A stretch of 46,240 nt of DNA from assembly GCF_001815935.1 (NCBI RefSeq), contig NZ_KV823431.1, forward strand, positions 1-46,240, in the 5' to 3' direction. Source of the stretch: Corynebacterium sp. HMSC04H06 (GTDB taxonomy: Bacteria; Actinomycetota; Actinomycetes; Mycobacteriales; Mycobacteriaceae). Shown one piece after another: positions 8,375 to 16,800 of the stretch. The position numbers were made by a program, and so were the translations under genes. The notes below the pieces were generated by a model. It saw only the letters and a list, made by a program, of their open reading frames with translations. It was not told the origin of the DNA and did not search any database. Position 1 is the first letter of the stretch. Each line of letters opens with the position of its first letter.

Positions 8375-9181
8375 CTAGGGGGCGACGAATTCCCAGCCAA
8401 CGGTCAGGTGGTTGTCGCGCAGGCGGCGGCGTGCGGGCGCGATGGGTAGGCCGGCATCGCGAAGCAGGGCTTGGGCCATCCGCCAGCGGACGCGCGGGCC
8501 GTGCGGCGCCCAGCCGGCGCAGTGATCCCAGGCGCGGTCCGCGGCCGATAGCAGCTCGTGGATGCCCTCTCCCGGCACGTTGCGGTGGATGAGCGCCTTC
8601 GGCAGGCGCTCGGCGAGCTGGGAGGGGCGCTCCACGTCGAAGGGATCCCACGCCAGGGTCAGCGTCTGCGGGCCGGCAGCGTCCAGCAGGATCCAGGTGG
8701 AGCGGCGGCCCAGCTCGTCGCAGGTACCCTCCACGAAGACCCCGCCCGGGGCCAGCCGCGCGCAGACCGTCTCCCAGGCCTCCGGAACTTGGTCGACGTC
8801 GTACTGGCGCAGCACGTTGAAGGCGCGCACCAGGTGCGGGCGGTAGCCGGCCAGCTCGAAGCCGCCGAGTTCGAATTCCACGCCGTCGCGCGGCGGCAGG
8901 ACCCGCTCCGGGTTGACCTCCAGCCCCGTGACCCGCGTGTGCGGGTTGACTCGGCGCAGCCAGCGCGCCCATTCCACGGTGGTGGTGTGGGACGCGCCGT
9001 AGCCGACGTCGATGGCGTGCGGGACCGGGTGGCTGCGCAGCAGCGAGGCGATGTCCGGGTGGGCGTGCATCCACCTGTCGCAGCGCCGCAGCCGGTTGAC
9101 CGCGGTGGTGCCGCGGGTGATGACGCCAAAAGGCCGACCCGCGCTGGGGTTAGCCTTCAGGTTATGCGCGTGGTCGGCCAT
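8375..9181 (-). CDS. Class I SAM-dependent methyltransferase
   Basis: A 268-residue soluble protein with a Rossmann methyltransferase core. Motif I is AIDVGYGASHTTT at about residues 55-67, motif II acidic is VTGLEVNPERV at about 82-92, and a LAPGGVFVEGTCDELG strand follows at about 142-157. The substrate cannot be read from the sequence. The gene is followed by the LmeA-like gene 51 bp downstream and preceded by DUF2505 on the same strand, so the three may share a transcript. Corynebacterial genomes commonly carry a homologue near murB. Confidence 0.82.
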   Translation of the reverse strand: MADHAHNLKANPSAGRPFGVITRGTTAVNRLRRCDRWMHAHPDIASLLRSHPVPHAIDVGYGASHTTTVEWARWLRRVNPHTRVTGLEVNPERVLPPRDGVEFELGGFELAGYRPHLVRAFNVLRQYDVDQVPEAWETVCARLAPGGVFVEGTCDELGRRSTWILLDAAGPQTLTLAWDPFDVERPSQLAERLPKALIHRNVPGEGIHELLSAADRAWDHCAGWAPHGPRVRWRMAQALLRDAGLPIAPARRRLRDNHLTVGWEFVAP

Positions 9182-9197
9182 TTAAGGAGTGGGTGTT

Positions 9198-9689
9198 TTA
9201 GAGGTTGTCGGTGATCCACTTGTCGGTCAGGGCGCCCTCGTTGTTGAAGAGCTCCTCGAGAGCCTCGCCCACCTTGGGCTCGATGGCGGCGCCCATCATC
9301 GGGATGTTGACGGAGATCTCGTTGGTGTAGGCCAGGATGGTGGTCTCTCCCTCGCCGGTCAGCTTGATCTCGCCCTTGAAGTCCACCGGGGTACCCTTGA
9401 CGTCGGCGGTGTAGTTGGCATCGGCCGCGTTGCCGTCCAGGTCGGAGGTGGTGAACACGCGCTTGACCTTCAGGTCCTGGGAAACCATGGCGCGCACGGC
9501 CTCCGGCAGGAGGGTGGTCGGCAGGATCTCGTACAGGATCGCGGTGTCGTTGGTGAAGTCGTGCACCTGGCCCGGATCCGGCGACAGGTTGGCTACCACG
9601 TACTCCCAGTAAGCCTCGGTACGCAGAGCTTCGTGCACCTTCTCGATGGGCTGATTGATAGTCACGGTGTTTTCGCTACGAGTTGACAT
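9198..9689 (-). CDS. DUF2505 family protein (SRPBCC fold)
   Basis: A 163-residue protein of the actinobacterial DUF2505 family, predicted to have the SRPBCC/START-like ligand-binding fold. Its N-terminus reads as a helix-grip strand (VTINQPIEKVHEALRTEAYW) and the C-terminus as a long helix (IEPKVGEALEELFNNEG). There is no signal peptide and the ligand is unknown. Its ATG at 9689 is only 15 bp from the divergent murB GTG at 9705. There is no room for a Shine-Dalgarno leader, so the transcript is probably leaderless. Confidence 0.82.
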   Translation of the reverse strand: MSTRSENTVTINQPIEKVHEALRTEAYWEYVVANLSPDPGQVHDFTNDTAILYEILPTTLLPEAVRAMVSQDLKVKRVFTTSDLDGNAADANYTADVKGTPVDFKGEIKLTGEGETTILAYTNEISVNIPMMGAAIEPKVGEALEELFNNEGALTDKWITDNL

Positions 9690-9691
9690 GG

Positions 9692-9702
9692 TATACAGAC
9701 TA
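9692..9702. promoter_or_regulatory. Overlapping divergent -10 boxes for DUF2505 and murB
   Basis: On the minus strand TAGTCT (9702-9697) stands seven bases before the DUF2505 ATG and fits the TANNNT core of corynebacterial -10 boxes. On the plus strand TATACA (9692-9697) stands seven bases before the murB GTG, a weaker match. Both would give transcripts starting at the start codon. The two boxes overlap. Confidence 0.5.
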
Positions 9703-9704
9703 CC

Positions 9705-10844
9705 GTGGATAACGTGCCTGAAGAATTATTGACCCAGCAGCTGAATGAAATTGACGGGGTGGAGCTCGATCCACAGGTGACGTTCGCGGACCTGACCACC
9801 TTGCGCATCGGCGGCTCCCCGCGGGCCTGCGTGCGCGCCGCGACACCCGAGGCGGCCGCCCAAGCCATCGCTGCTATCGATGCCTCCCGCGCGCCCCTCG
9901 TCATCGTCGGCGGCGGCTCCAACCTGGTCGTCGCCGACGGCCAGCTCGACCACGTCGCCGTGCTGCTCGACTTCGACGCCGTGGCCATCGATACCGAGTC
10001 CGGCATCGTTCGCGCCCAAGCCGGCGCCAACTGGGACGCCGTGGTGGCTGCCACCGTCGAGGCGGGCCTGGGCGGCATCGAGTGCCTGTCCGGCATTCCG
10101 GGTAACGCGGGGGCTGTTCCCGTGCAGAACGTCGGCGCCTACGGGGCGGAGATTTCCGACGTGCTCACCCAAGTCAAGCTCTACCACCGTGAGAGCGGAC
10201 AGACCGAGTGGGTGGCGGCTGCCGACCTGGAACTGGCCTACCGCTACTCCAACCTGAAGTTCACCGGCCGCGCCGTCGTGCTGGAAATCGAGTTGCGGCT
10301 GACCACCGACGGGCTCTCCCGGCCCCTGCGCTTCGGTCAGCTCACTGACACCCCGGGCGAGCAGCGTCCCGTCGCCGACGTGCGCGATCAGGTCCTCAGC
10401 CTGCGCCGCGGCAAGGGCATGGTCTTAGACGCCAGCGACCACGACACCTGGTCCGCCGGCTCCTTTTTCACCAACCCCATCGTGCCCAGCGCTATTGCCG
10501 ATTCCATTCAGGCCGCCACCGGGGAAGACTCCATGCCGCGCCATGTCGTTTCTGCGGTTTCTGCCGGTTCTGCTGACCCTGCCGTTTCTGGTGGAGACAG
10601 CGAAAGCGGCACCCAGGAGAAACTGAGTGCCGCGTGGCTCATCCAGCGCGCCGGCTTCGACAAGGGCTACCCCGGTCACGGGGCCGCCACCCTGTCCACC
10701 AAGCACACGCTGGCGCTGACCAACCGGGGTGGGGCCAGCGCGGACGACATCGTTCGGCTAGCCCGCGACATCCGCGCCGGGGTCCAGGAGGCCTTCGGCG
10801 TGGAGCTGGTGCCCGAGCCGGTCTGGCTGGGCGTGAGTATCTAG
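9705..10844 (+). CDS. murB: UDP-N-acetylenolpyruvoylglucosamine reductase
   Basis: Second committed step of peptidoglycan precursor synthesis: NADPH reduction of UDP-GlcNAc-enolpyruvate to UDP-MurNAc. The 379-residue FAD enzyme shows the FAD loop GGGSNLVV, the segment GIPGNAGAVPVQNVGAYG, YRYSNLKF and the active-site motif SAGSFFTNP carrying the proton-donating Ser. It lacks the type II deletions, so it is a type I MurB. An Ala/Ser/Gly-rich insertion (around 10530-10620, reading VVSAVSAGSADPAVSGG) precedes the C-terminal domain. GTG at 9705 is used; an in-frame GTG at 9714 is an alternative. Confidence 0.95.
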   Translation: MDNVPEELLTQQLNEIDGVELDPQVTFADLTTLRIGGSPRACVRAATPEAAAQAIAAIDASRAPLVIVGGGSNLVVADGQLDHVAVLLDFDAVAIDTESGIVRAQAGANWDAVVAATVEAGLGGIECLSGIPGNAGAVPVQNVGAYGAEISDVLTQVKLYHRESGQTEWVAAADLELAYRYSNLKFTGRAVVLEIELRLTTDGLSRPLRFGQLTDTPGEQRPVADVRDQVLSLRRGKGMVLDASDHDTWSAGSFFTNPIVPSAIADSIQAATGEDSMPRHVVSAVSAGSADPAVSGGDSESGTQEKLSAAWLIQRAGFDKGYPGHGAATLSTKHTLALTNRGGASADDIVRLARDIRAGVQEAFGVELVPEPVWLGVSI

Positions 10845-10881
10845 CTACTTGTACTCTAGCTAGTTGTCCTCTAGCTAGTTG
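10837..10881. repeat. Three 15-bp tandem repeats bridging the murB and luxS stops
   Basis: Units at 10837-10851, 10852-10866 and 10867-10881 share the core TCTAGCTAsTTG with period 15. Because 15 is a multiple of three, each unit gives an in-frame TAG both for murB on the plus strand and for luxS on the minus strand. Confidence 0.75.
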
Positions 10882-11369
10882 CCCTCGGCCATGACCTGGT
10901 CCCACTCGTCCTTCTTATCCAGGAAGGCGCGGGCGGCTTCCTGCGCGCCCTCGAGGGAGTGGTTAGCGCCCCAGCCGCACTGGACCTCGTTGGCGGCGGG
11001 GACCTCGGCAGCGTTCAGGATGTCGTTCAGCCCGCCCTCGAGCGCGCGCAGCAGCTCCTCGCGGCCCATGCCGTTGGTGATGGCATAAAAGCCGGTTAGG
11101 CAGCCCATCGGGGCAAAGCCGATGAGCTTGTCGGTGTAATTGCGCATGAACTGGGCCATCATGTGCTCGATGGAGTGCATGGCCTTCGGGTCTAGGTGCT
11201 CCTTGTTGGGCTGGCAGAAGCGCAGGTCATACTTGATGACCTCCTTGCCATCGTCCAGATCCGTCTTGCCGGCCACGCGCACGTACGGCGCGGCCACTAG
11301 GCGGTGGTCCAGCTCGAAGGATTCGACGTTCGACGGGGTCTTTTCGGAAGCATTGTTCTTCTCAGTCAT
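10875..11369 (-). CDS. luxS: S-ribosylhomocysteine lyase
   Basis: Cleaves S-ribosylhomocysteine to homocysteine and DPD, the AI-2 precursor, as part of the activated methyl cycle. The 164-residue protein has the zinc motif HSIEH (His65, Glu68, His69), the catalytic Cys90 in PMGCLTGFY, and the third zinc ligand Cys131 in [10 protein letters not shown]. All essential residues are present. The reading frame is open further upstream, but family length and the TGAGAAG-rich N-terminus support the ATG at 11369 ([10 protein letters not shown]). The gene is convergent with murB and divergent from the BrkB gene. Confidence 0.94.
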   Translation of the reverse strand: MTEKNNASEKTPSNVESFELDHRLVAAPYVRVAGKTDLDDGKEVIKYDLRFCQPNKEHLDPKAMHSIEHMMAQFMRNYTDKLIGFAPMGCLTGFYAITNGMGREELLRALEGGLNDILNAAEVPAANEVQCGWGANHSLEGAQEAARAFLDKKDEWDQVMAEGN

Positions 11370-11448
11370 ACCTCCCAGTCTAACGACACCCCGCCGGGGA
11401 GGGTGTCCATTTCTTGCGCACCCAGTGGGTGCTTTAAGGTCTATAGCT

Positions 11449-12606
11449 GTGACTAAGCACGAACCGGTGGACGCTGTACCCGTGGAGACCGTTGTCCCCA
11501 CGGACGGCTCCGACATCCTGCGCGTGGCCGGCCACTCGGAGGACGCCGATCCCTTAGCGCGCAGCAACCGGCTGCGCAAGGACAGCTGGGCGCTGGTCGT
11601 GCGGCGCACCTGGCGCGACTTCTTCCACGACGGCTTCTTGGACCGCGCCGCCGCGATGACCTACTTCACCCTCATGGCCTTTGCCCCGACGGTGCTGGCG
11701 GCCTATTCCATCGCCACGCTGCTTTTCGCCAGCCGCAAAGAGGAAGTCCTGCGGGTGACCTCCGATTTCATCGACCAGTACCTGCCGCAGACCTTCGAGG
11801 ACCAAGCCAATTCCATCGTCGGCTCCATCATCGGCTCGACGGCTGAAGGCACCCTGGCGCTGGTGATCTCGGTGCTCATCTCCCTGTTTTCCGCCTCTGC
11901 CTACGTGCGGGCCTTTTCACGGACCGCGAACCTGGTCTACGGCCGGATGGAGGGCCGCAGCTTAATCCGCACCTGGTCGCTGATGTGGGGGCTGACGCTG
12001 GTTCTGGTCATCGGCGCGGTCATCGTGCTTTTTGCCAACCTGCTGCGCGATACCATCGTCACCGGCGCCATCCAGCCCGTCGCGGAGCAGCTCGGGCTAC
12101 AGGAAACCGCCGATTTCCTCATCAGCATCTTCCTACCGGTGTGGAACTGGCTGCGCTTGCCCATCACGCTGCTAGTCGTTTTGGCCCTGGTGGCGGTGCT
12201 CTACCACTTCGCGCCCAACGTGCGCCCCAAGCGCTTCCGCTGGCTGACCCTGGGCTCCATCGTCGCCGTCGGGGTCAACGGTCTGGTCTGGTTCGCCTTC
12301 AGCCTGTTCGTGCAGTACGTGGCCAGCATGAGCGCTTACGGCGCCATCAGTACCGTCATGGCCTTGTTCGCCGCGATCTGGATCATGAACACGGTGCTCA
12401 TCGTGGGTATCAAGATCGACGCCGAGATCCTGCGCGCCAAGGAACTGCAGCTGGGCCTGCACTCGGAGCAGCACATCCAGGCGGCCCCGCGTGACGACAC
12501 CGCCGCCCGCGCCCAACTCGCTGCCCAGGAAGACCTCTGGGCCCGGTCCGAAGGCATCCGCGATGCCGCCGAGGCCGACAGCCCCGAAGCCCCGGACGAG
12601 TCCTAG
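11449..12606 (+). CDS. YihY/BrkB family membrane protein
   Basis: A 385-residue integral membrane protein of the YihY/virulence-factor-BrkB family. The family signature [20 protein letters not shown] lies near residue 70 and about six membrane helices follow. The C-terminal tail is hydrophilic and rich in Ala, Asp and Glu. The open frame reaches back into luxS, but the GTG at 11449 gives the expected N-terminus ([10 protein letters not shown]). TAAGGT at 11435-11440 could be either a leaderless -10 box or part of a ribosome binding site. The precise function is unknown. Confidence 0.87.
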   Translation: MTKHEPVDAVPVETVVPTDGSDILRVAGHSEDADPLARSNRLRKDSWALVVRRTWRDFFHDGFLDRAAAMTYFTLMAFAPTVLAAYSIATLLFASRKEEVLRVTSDFIDQYLPQTFEDQANSIVGSIIGSTAEGTLALVISVLISLFSASAYVRAFSRTANLVYGRMEGRSLIRTWSLMWGLTLVLVIGAVIVLFANLLRDTIVTGAIQPVAEQLGLQETADFLISIFLPVWNWLRLPITLLVVLALVAVLYHFAPNVRPKRFRWLTLGSIVAVGVNGLVWFAFSLFVQYVASMSAYGAISTVMALFAAIWIMNTVLIVGIKIDAEILRAKELQLGLHSEQHIQAAPRDDTAARAQLAAQEDLWARSEGIRDAAEADSPEAPDES

Positions 12607-12619
12607 GGGGCCGTTGGCC

Positions 12620-13645
12620 ATGCGCGATGAATTCACGACACCATTCGGCGATTCGTCGCTGTCTGCCAAACTACAGAGTGCGTTGAGCGGCGTGGACTGC
12701 CGCGGGGCCTGTGCCGCGGTGCTGAGCCCTGAGCTTCCGGGCGGGCAGTCAACCGCCGGCCAGGGATTTTCTCCCGAGCGTACTTTCCACATCGGCTCCG
12801 TTGGCAAAGCATTAAACGGGCTCATCTTCTCCGCGATGGTTGCCGAGGAGGCAATCTCCCGCTCAGCGTCCTTGTCAGACTTCTTGCCTTTGGCTGGGGC
12901 GCCCGCTGGGGACGTCACCCTGGAAGCGCTGGTCAATCACACCTCTGGGCTGCCCAGCGTGGGCGGTGGCCGGGTGGCCGCCCTGCGGTCCCTGTGGCGG
13001 TTGATCCGGAAGAAGGATCCGCAGCCCGAGGGCTTTAGCGATCTGATGGCTCAGCTGTGGCGGGCTCGCCTCGGACCGCCGGAGTTCCACTACTCGAATC
13101 TGGGCGGCGCCGCGCTCGGGCACGCGCTGGCTGCTGCCGACGGCGTTTCCTACCCACAGCTGATCGCACAGCGCATTGCGCAACCGCTGGGGTGTCCGAC
13201 CCTCGCAGTTCTAGACCCGGGCGCGGCGGAACGTGAGGCCGATGTCCCAGGCCTGAGCGTGTACAACACCGCGCAAGAGCCCTGGTCAGGGGAGGGGTAC
13301 GCCCCGGCGGGTGGGATTCGCGCATCCGCGCAGGACATGGTCATCGTGCTCGAGGCCGTTCTCGATGGCCGGCTACCAGGGCAGGGGCCGGGGCCATCGC
13401 AGCGGTACTCCACGGGCATGGAGGACCCCAACGGCGGTGAACATCTTGTCTCGGATGGGTGGTTTATCCAGGAGGCAGCCGGTAATACTGGCGAGCTGGC
13501 GTGGCATAACGGCGCTGCCAACGGATTCGTGTCGGCGGTCGTCCTCGACCGCGCGGTACGACGCGGCGTGTTCGTCTCGCTGCGCGACGGGACGATGGAC
13601 AGCGACCCACTGTCGGTGGCGCTGTCCCTGCTGCGGGAGGTGTGA
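12620..13645 (+). CDS. Serine hydrolase of the beta-lactamase (class C/PBP) fold
   Basis: A 341-residue protein with the three motifs of the class C beta-lactamase/esterase family: SVGK at residues 60-63 with nucleophile Ser60, YSN at 158-160, and HNG near residue 290 in place of KTG. No signal peptide is visible, so it is probably cytoplasmic and more likely an esterase or peptidase than a beta-lactamase. The ATG at 12620 lies 13 bp after the BrkB stop and the two genes may be co-transcribed. The frame is open upstream inside the BrkB gene, but that part is a shadow. Confidence 0.85.
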   Translation: MRDEFTTPFGDSSLSAKLQSALSGVDCRGACAAVLSPELPGGQSTAGQGFSPERTFHIGSVGKALNGLIFSAMVAEEAISRSASLSDFLPLAGAPAGDVTLEALVNHTSGLPSVGGGRVAALRSLWRLIRKKDPQPEGFSDLMAQLWRARLGPPEFHYSNLGGAALGHALAAADGVSYPQLIAQRIAQPLGCPTLAVLDPGAAEREADVPGLSVYNTAQEPWSGEGYAPAGGIRASAQDMVIVLEAVLDGRLPGQGPGPSQRYSTGMEDPNGGEHLVSDGWFIQEAAGNTGELAWHNGAANGFVSAVVLDRAVRRGVFVSLRDGTMDSDPLSVALSLLREV

Positions 13646-13730
13646 GGCTCAGGTTGCCGCCTTGGGGTCGGGGATGGGGCCCGGGTTTTGGGGCCAGGCG
13701 CGGGCCGTCTCAAGTCATCCCGGCCTGCAG

Positions 13731-13796
13731 GGGAGTTCCGGGCAAGTTTTGAGATGGGGCCCTGCCTGGGAGGGCGAAACTTGTCCGGAACTCTCG
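13731..13796. repeat. GAGAGTTCC-type hairpin, copy 1
   Basis: The left arm GGAGTTCCGGGCAAGTTT (13732-13749) pairs with the right arm at 13777-13795, whose reverse complement reads GAGAGTTCCGGACAAGTTT. It lies between the convergent stops of the serine hydrolase and the fatty acid synthase. It has no T run, so it is not a textbook terminator. Two relatives occur at 29443-29508 and 36011-36080. Confidence 0.75.
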
Positions 13797-13805
13797 TGGT
13801 GGCGC

Positions 13806-13823
13806 CTAGAGCGGCTAGAGCGG
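13806..13823. repeat. CTAGAGCGG tandem pair downstream of the synthase stop
   Basis: Two perfect adjacent 9-bp copies of CTAGAGCGG lie 29 bp beyond the stop of the fatty acid synthase. A partial relative (GCGCCTAGAG) recurs near 13840. Confidence 0.6.
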
Positions 13824-13851
13824 CGCCGGCAGCCAAAGAGCGCCTAGAGAA

Positions 13852-16800
13852 CTAGGCCTCCGGGTAGAAGCCGTCCGCGCCGAGGCGGGCGTTCTCGTCT
13901 AGGAGCATGGCGGCCTCGGCCTGCTTGGACTCGCCGGGCAGGCGGCGGGACTCGATGACCTCGAACAGCGGGGCGCGGCCCAGCATGCCGGCTTCGAAGT
14001 GGGCGTGCCCGCGGGCTAGGCGCTGGTTGGCGCGGGCCAGCCAGGCGTCGGCGGCGTCTTGGCCGCGCTGTTGGCGCACCGCGGCGTAGAAGACGCCGGG
14101 GTGGGCGTAGACCAGCAGGGCGCCGACGTGCCCGAAGCCCAGGGAGGTCAGCGCCGCCGCGCGGACGGGCTGGCCGCCGGCCGCCAGGTTCAGCGGGCTG
14201 CGCAGCCAGACCAGGTTCTTCGCCTTAGGAGCAATCAGCGGATCCACGCAGTCCAACGACACGTTCGCCGGCAGGACGCCGGTGCGGAAGACGTCGATGA
14301 GCCCGCCGGTCTGGAACAGGGCCGCGCCCGCCTTGGAGTGGCCGGTCAGGGTCTTCTGCGAGATGACGAAGAGCGGCTGGTCGGCATCGCGGCCGATGGC
14401 CGGCCAGAGCAGCGAGTGCAGCTCCGACTCGTTCGGGTCGTTGGCGTTGGTGGAGGTGTCGTGCTTGGACAGAACGCTCACGTCGTTGGGGGAAAGCCCC
14501 AGCCCGCGCAGCGACTTGGCCAGGCGGGAGTTCTCCCGTCCGCGGCCGGCACCTAGCGCACCCAGGCCCGGAGCCGGGATGGAGGTGTGCGCGCCGTCGC
14601 CGTAAGAAGCCGCGTGCGCGACCACGGCGTGGACCGGCAGGCCGAGCTCGGCGGCCAGGCTGCCGCGGGCCAGGATGACGGTGCCGCCGCCCTCGCCCTC
14701 CAGGAAGCCGCCGCGCCGGCGGTCGTTGGCGCGGGAGATGAACCGGCCGTCGATGCCCTTGTCCAGCATCGCGGCGGTTTCCGCCGTGGCGTTCATGTCG
14801 CCGAAGCCGGTCAGCGACTCGACCTGCACGTCGTCAATGCCGCCGGCGATGACCACGTCGGCCTTGCCCAGAGCAATCTTGTCCACGCCTTCCTCGATGG
14901 ACACGGCCGCGGTGGCGCAAGCGCCGATGGGGTGAATCATTGAGCCGTAGCCGCCCACCAGCGACTGCATGGTGTGCGCCGCGATGACGTTCGGTAGCGC
15001 CTCCTGCAGGATGTCGCTGGGCCGGTCGCCGCCCAAGAAGCGGGTGACGAAGACCTTGTGCAGGCTCTCCATGCCGCCGATGCCGGTACCCTGCGTCGTG
15101 GCCACCTGGCCCGGGTGCACGGCCTGGAGCAGCTCGGTGGGGCTGAAACCGGCCTGGGTGAAGGCATCGACGGCCGTGACCAGGTTCCAGACCGCCATGC
15201 GGTCCAGTGAGTCCAGCATGTGGTCCGGGATGCCCCAGCGGGAGGCGTCGAAGTTGTCCGGCATCTGGGCCGCGATGGTGCGCGTCAGCGTGGCCTTGCG
15301 TGGCACCTGCACGCGCGCGCCCTGAAGGCGGGTGACCTCCCACTCGTCGTCGGCCGGCTGGATGCGGACGAAGTCCGGGTCGGCGGCGGCGATGTCGCGG
15401 GCGGACTGCTCGTCGGGCACGGGGAAGGTGATGTCGCGGTCCAGGAAGACCTCGGTGAGATCGATGGAGCCCTGGTCGACCAGGTGATACTTGTCGCTGA
15501 GCGTGCGCACGCCGGCGCGCGCGACGACCTCGTCGCGGAAGCGGGAGTAGATCTCCTCCTCGGCGACCTCGTTGCCCTCGGCGTCGAACCAGCCCGGGTG
15601 CGGGTCCTCCGACCAGGAGATCAGCCCGGTCATCCAGGCCAGCTCGAGCACGCCAGCGGCGGTCAGCTCGGCGCCGCCGTCGCGGTCCAAGCCGTATTCG
15701 GCCTCGAAGCGGGTGCGGCCCGAGCCCCAAGAGCTGACCTCGCCCACGCCGGCGATGACCACCAGGTCATCCAGGTCCGTGGTGACGGTGCCAACGCCTT
15801 CGTCCGGGGTGGAGCCCAGCACCGGCTGCTGCGGGCGCGCCGGGGTCGGCAGGGCGGTGATCGTGGCGGGGGCCTCGGCGGCTTCCTCCGTCGCGGCCGG
15901 CTGGGAGGCGGCGGCCTTCTCGGCCAGCTCGCGCAGGGAGACGCCTTCCAGCCCGCCGGTCAGATCGAGCTCGACCGGGGCCTGGGCGGCGCGCTCCCGG
16001 CTACGCGCGGAAGCCAGGTCCAGCAGCTGCGCGGAGATCTCGGCCGGGGACCAGACATGGATGCCGGCGGCCTCGGCGGCGGGCACTAGGCCGTCGTTGC
16101 CGCCCATCAGGTGCGTGCCGGCCACCCAGCCGATCTTCGCCTGCGCCAGGGTGATACCGGCCGGCCAGCCGGCTTCGGCGCTCCACTTGGCCAGGATGGC
16201 ATCGAGGGCGGCCTTGACCTCGCCGTAGGCGCCGTCGCCGCCGAAAAGCCCGCGGTTCGGCGAACCCGGCAGCACGACGTGGCAGCGGGTGTCCACGGCC
16301 TGCTGCGCCAGGGAGCTTAAGCCCGCGATGGTGCGCTCCAGCGACCACAGCAGCAGGCGGGCTTGATTCTCGGTGGCGGAGCCGGCATCGGCCAGCGAGC
16401 CGGACACGGAAGGAGCGGCGAAGGGGAAGGCCAGCGTCGGGGTCAGCGCGGGCTTTAGGACCTTGACCTCGTTGCCCACGGACTCGCGCTGCTCGGTGCC
16501 GATCCACTCGATGAGCGAATCCACGTCGCGGAAGCTGGACAGGTTAGCCGGCACCAGCCACAGGGCCGCGCCCGGGGCGGCGTGGCGGGCGTAGAGCTTT
16601 CGGGCGAATTCCTTGCGGGACTGGCTGACACGGGAGGCGGTCATGATGACCGTCGCGCCCTTGGCCAGCAGGCCCTCCACCAGGGCAGAGGCGATCGAGC
16701 CCGGCGCCGCGCCGGTGACCAGCGCGACCTCGCCGGCAAAGTCGCCGGCAGGTTCTTGGCCCGCCAGCTTGGCGATGCCACGCAGGCGCCGCTGGGCAGC

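Noticed and set aside
11140..11448. Long N-terminal extension of the BrkB-type protein
   Set aside because: It overlaps luxS on the other strand and lacks family similarity; the GTG at 11449 gives the normal length.
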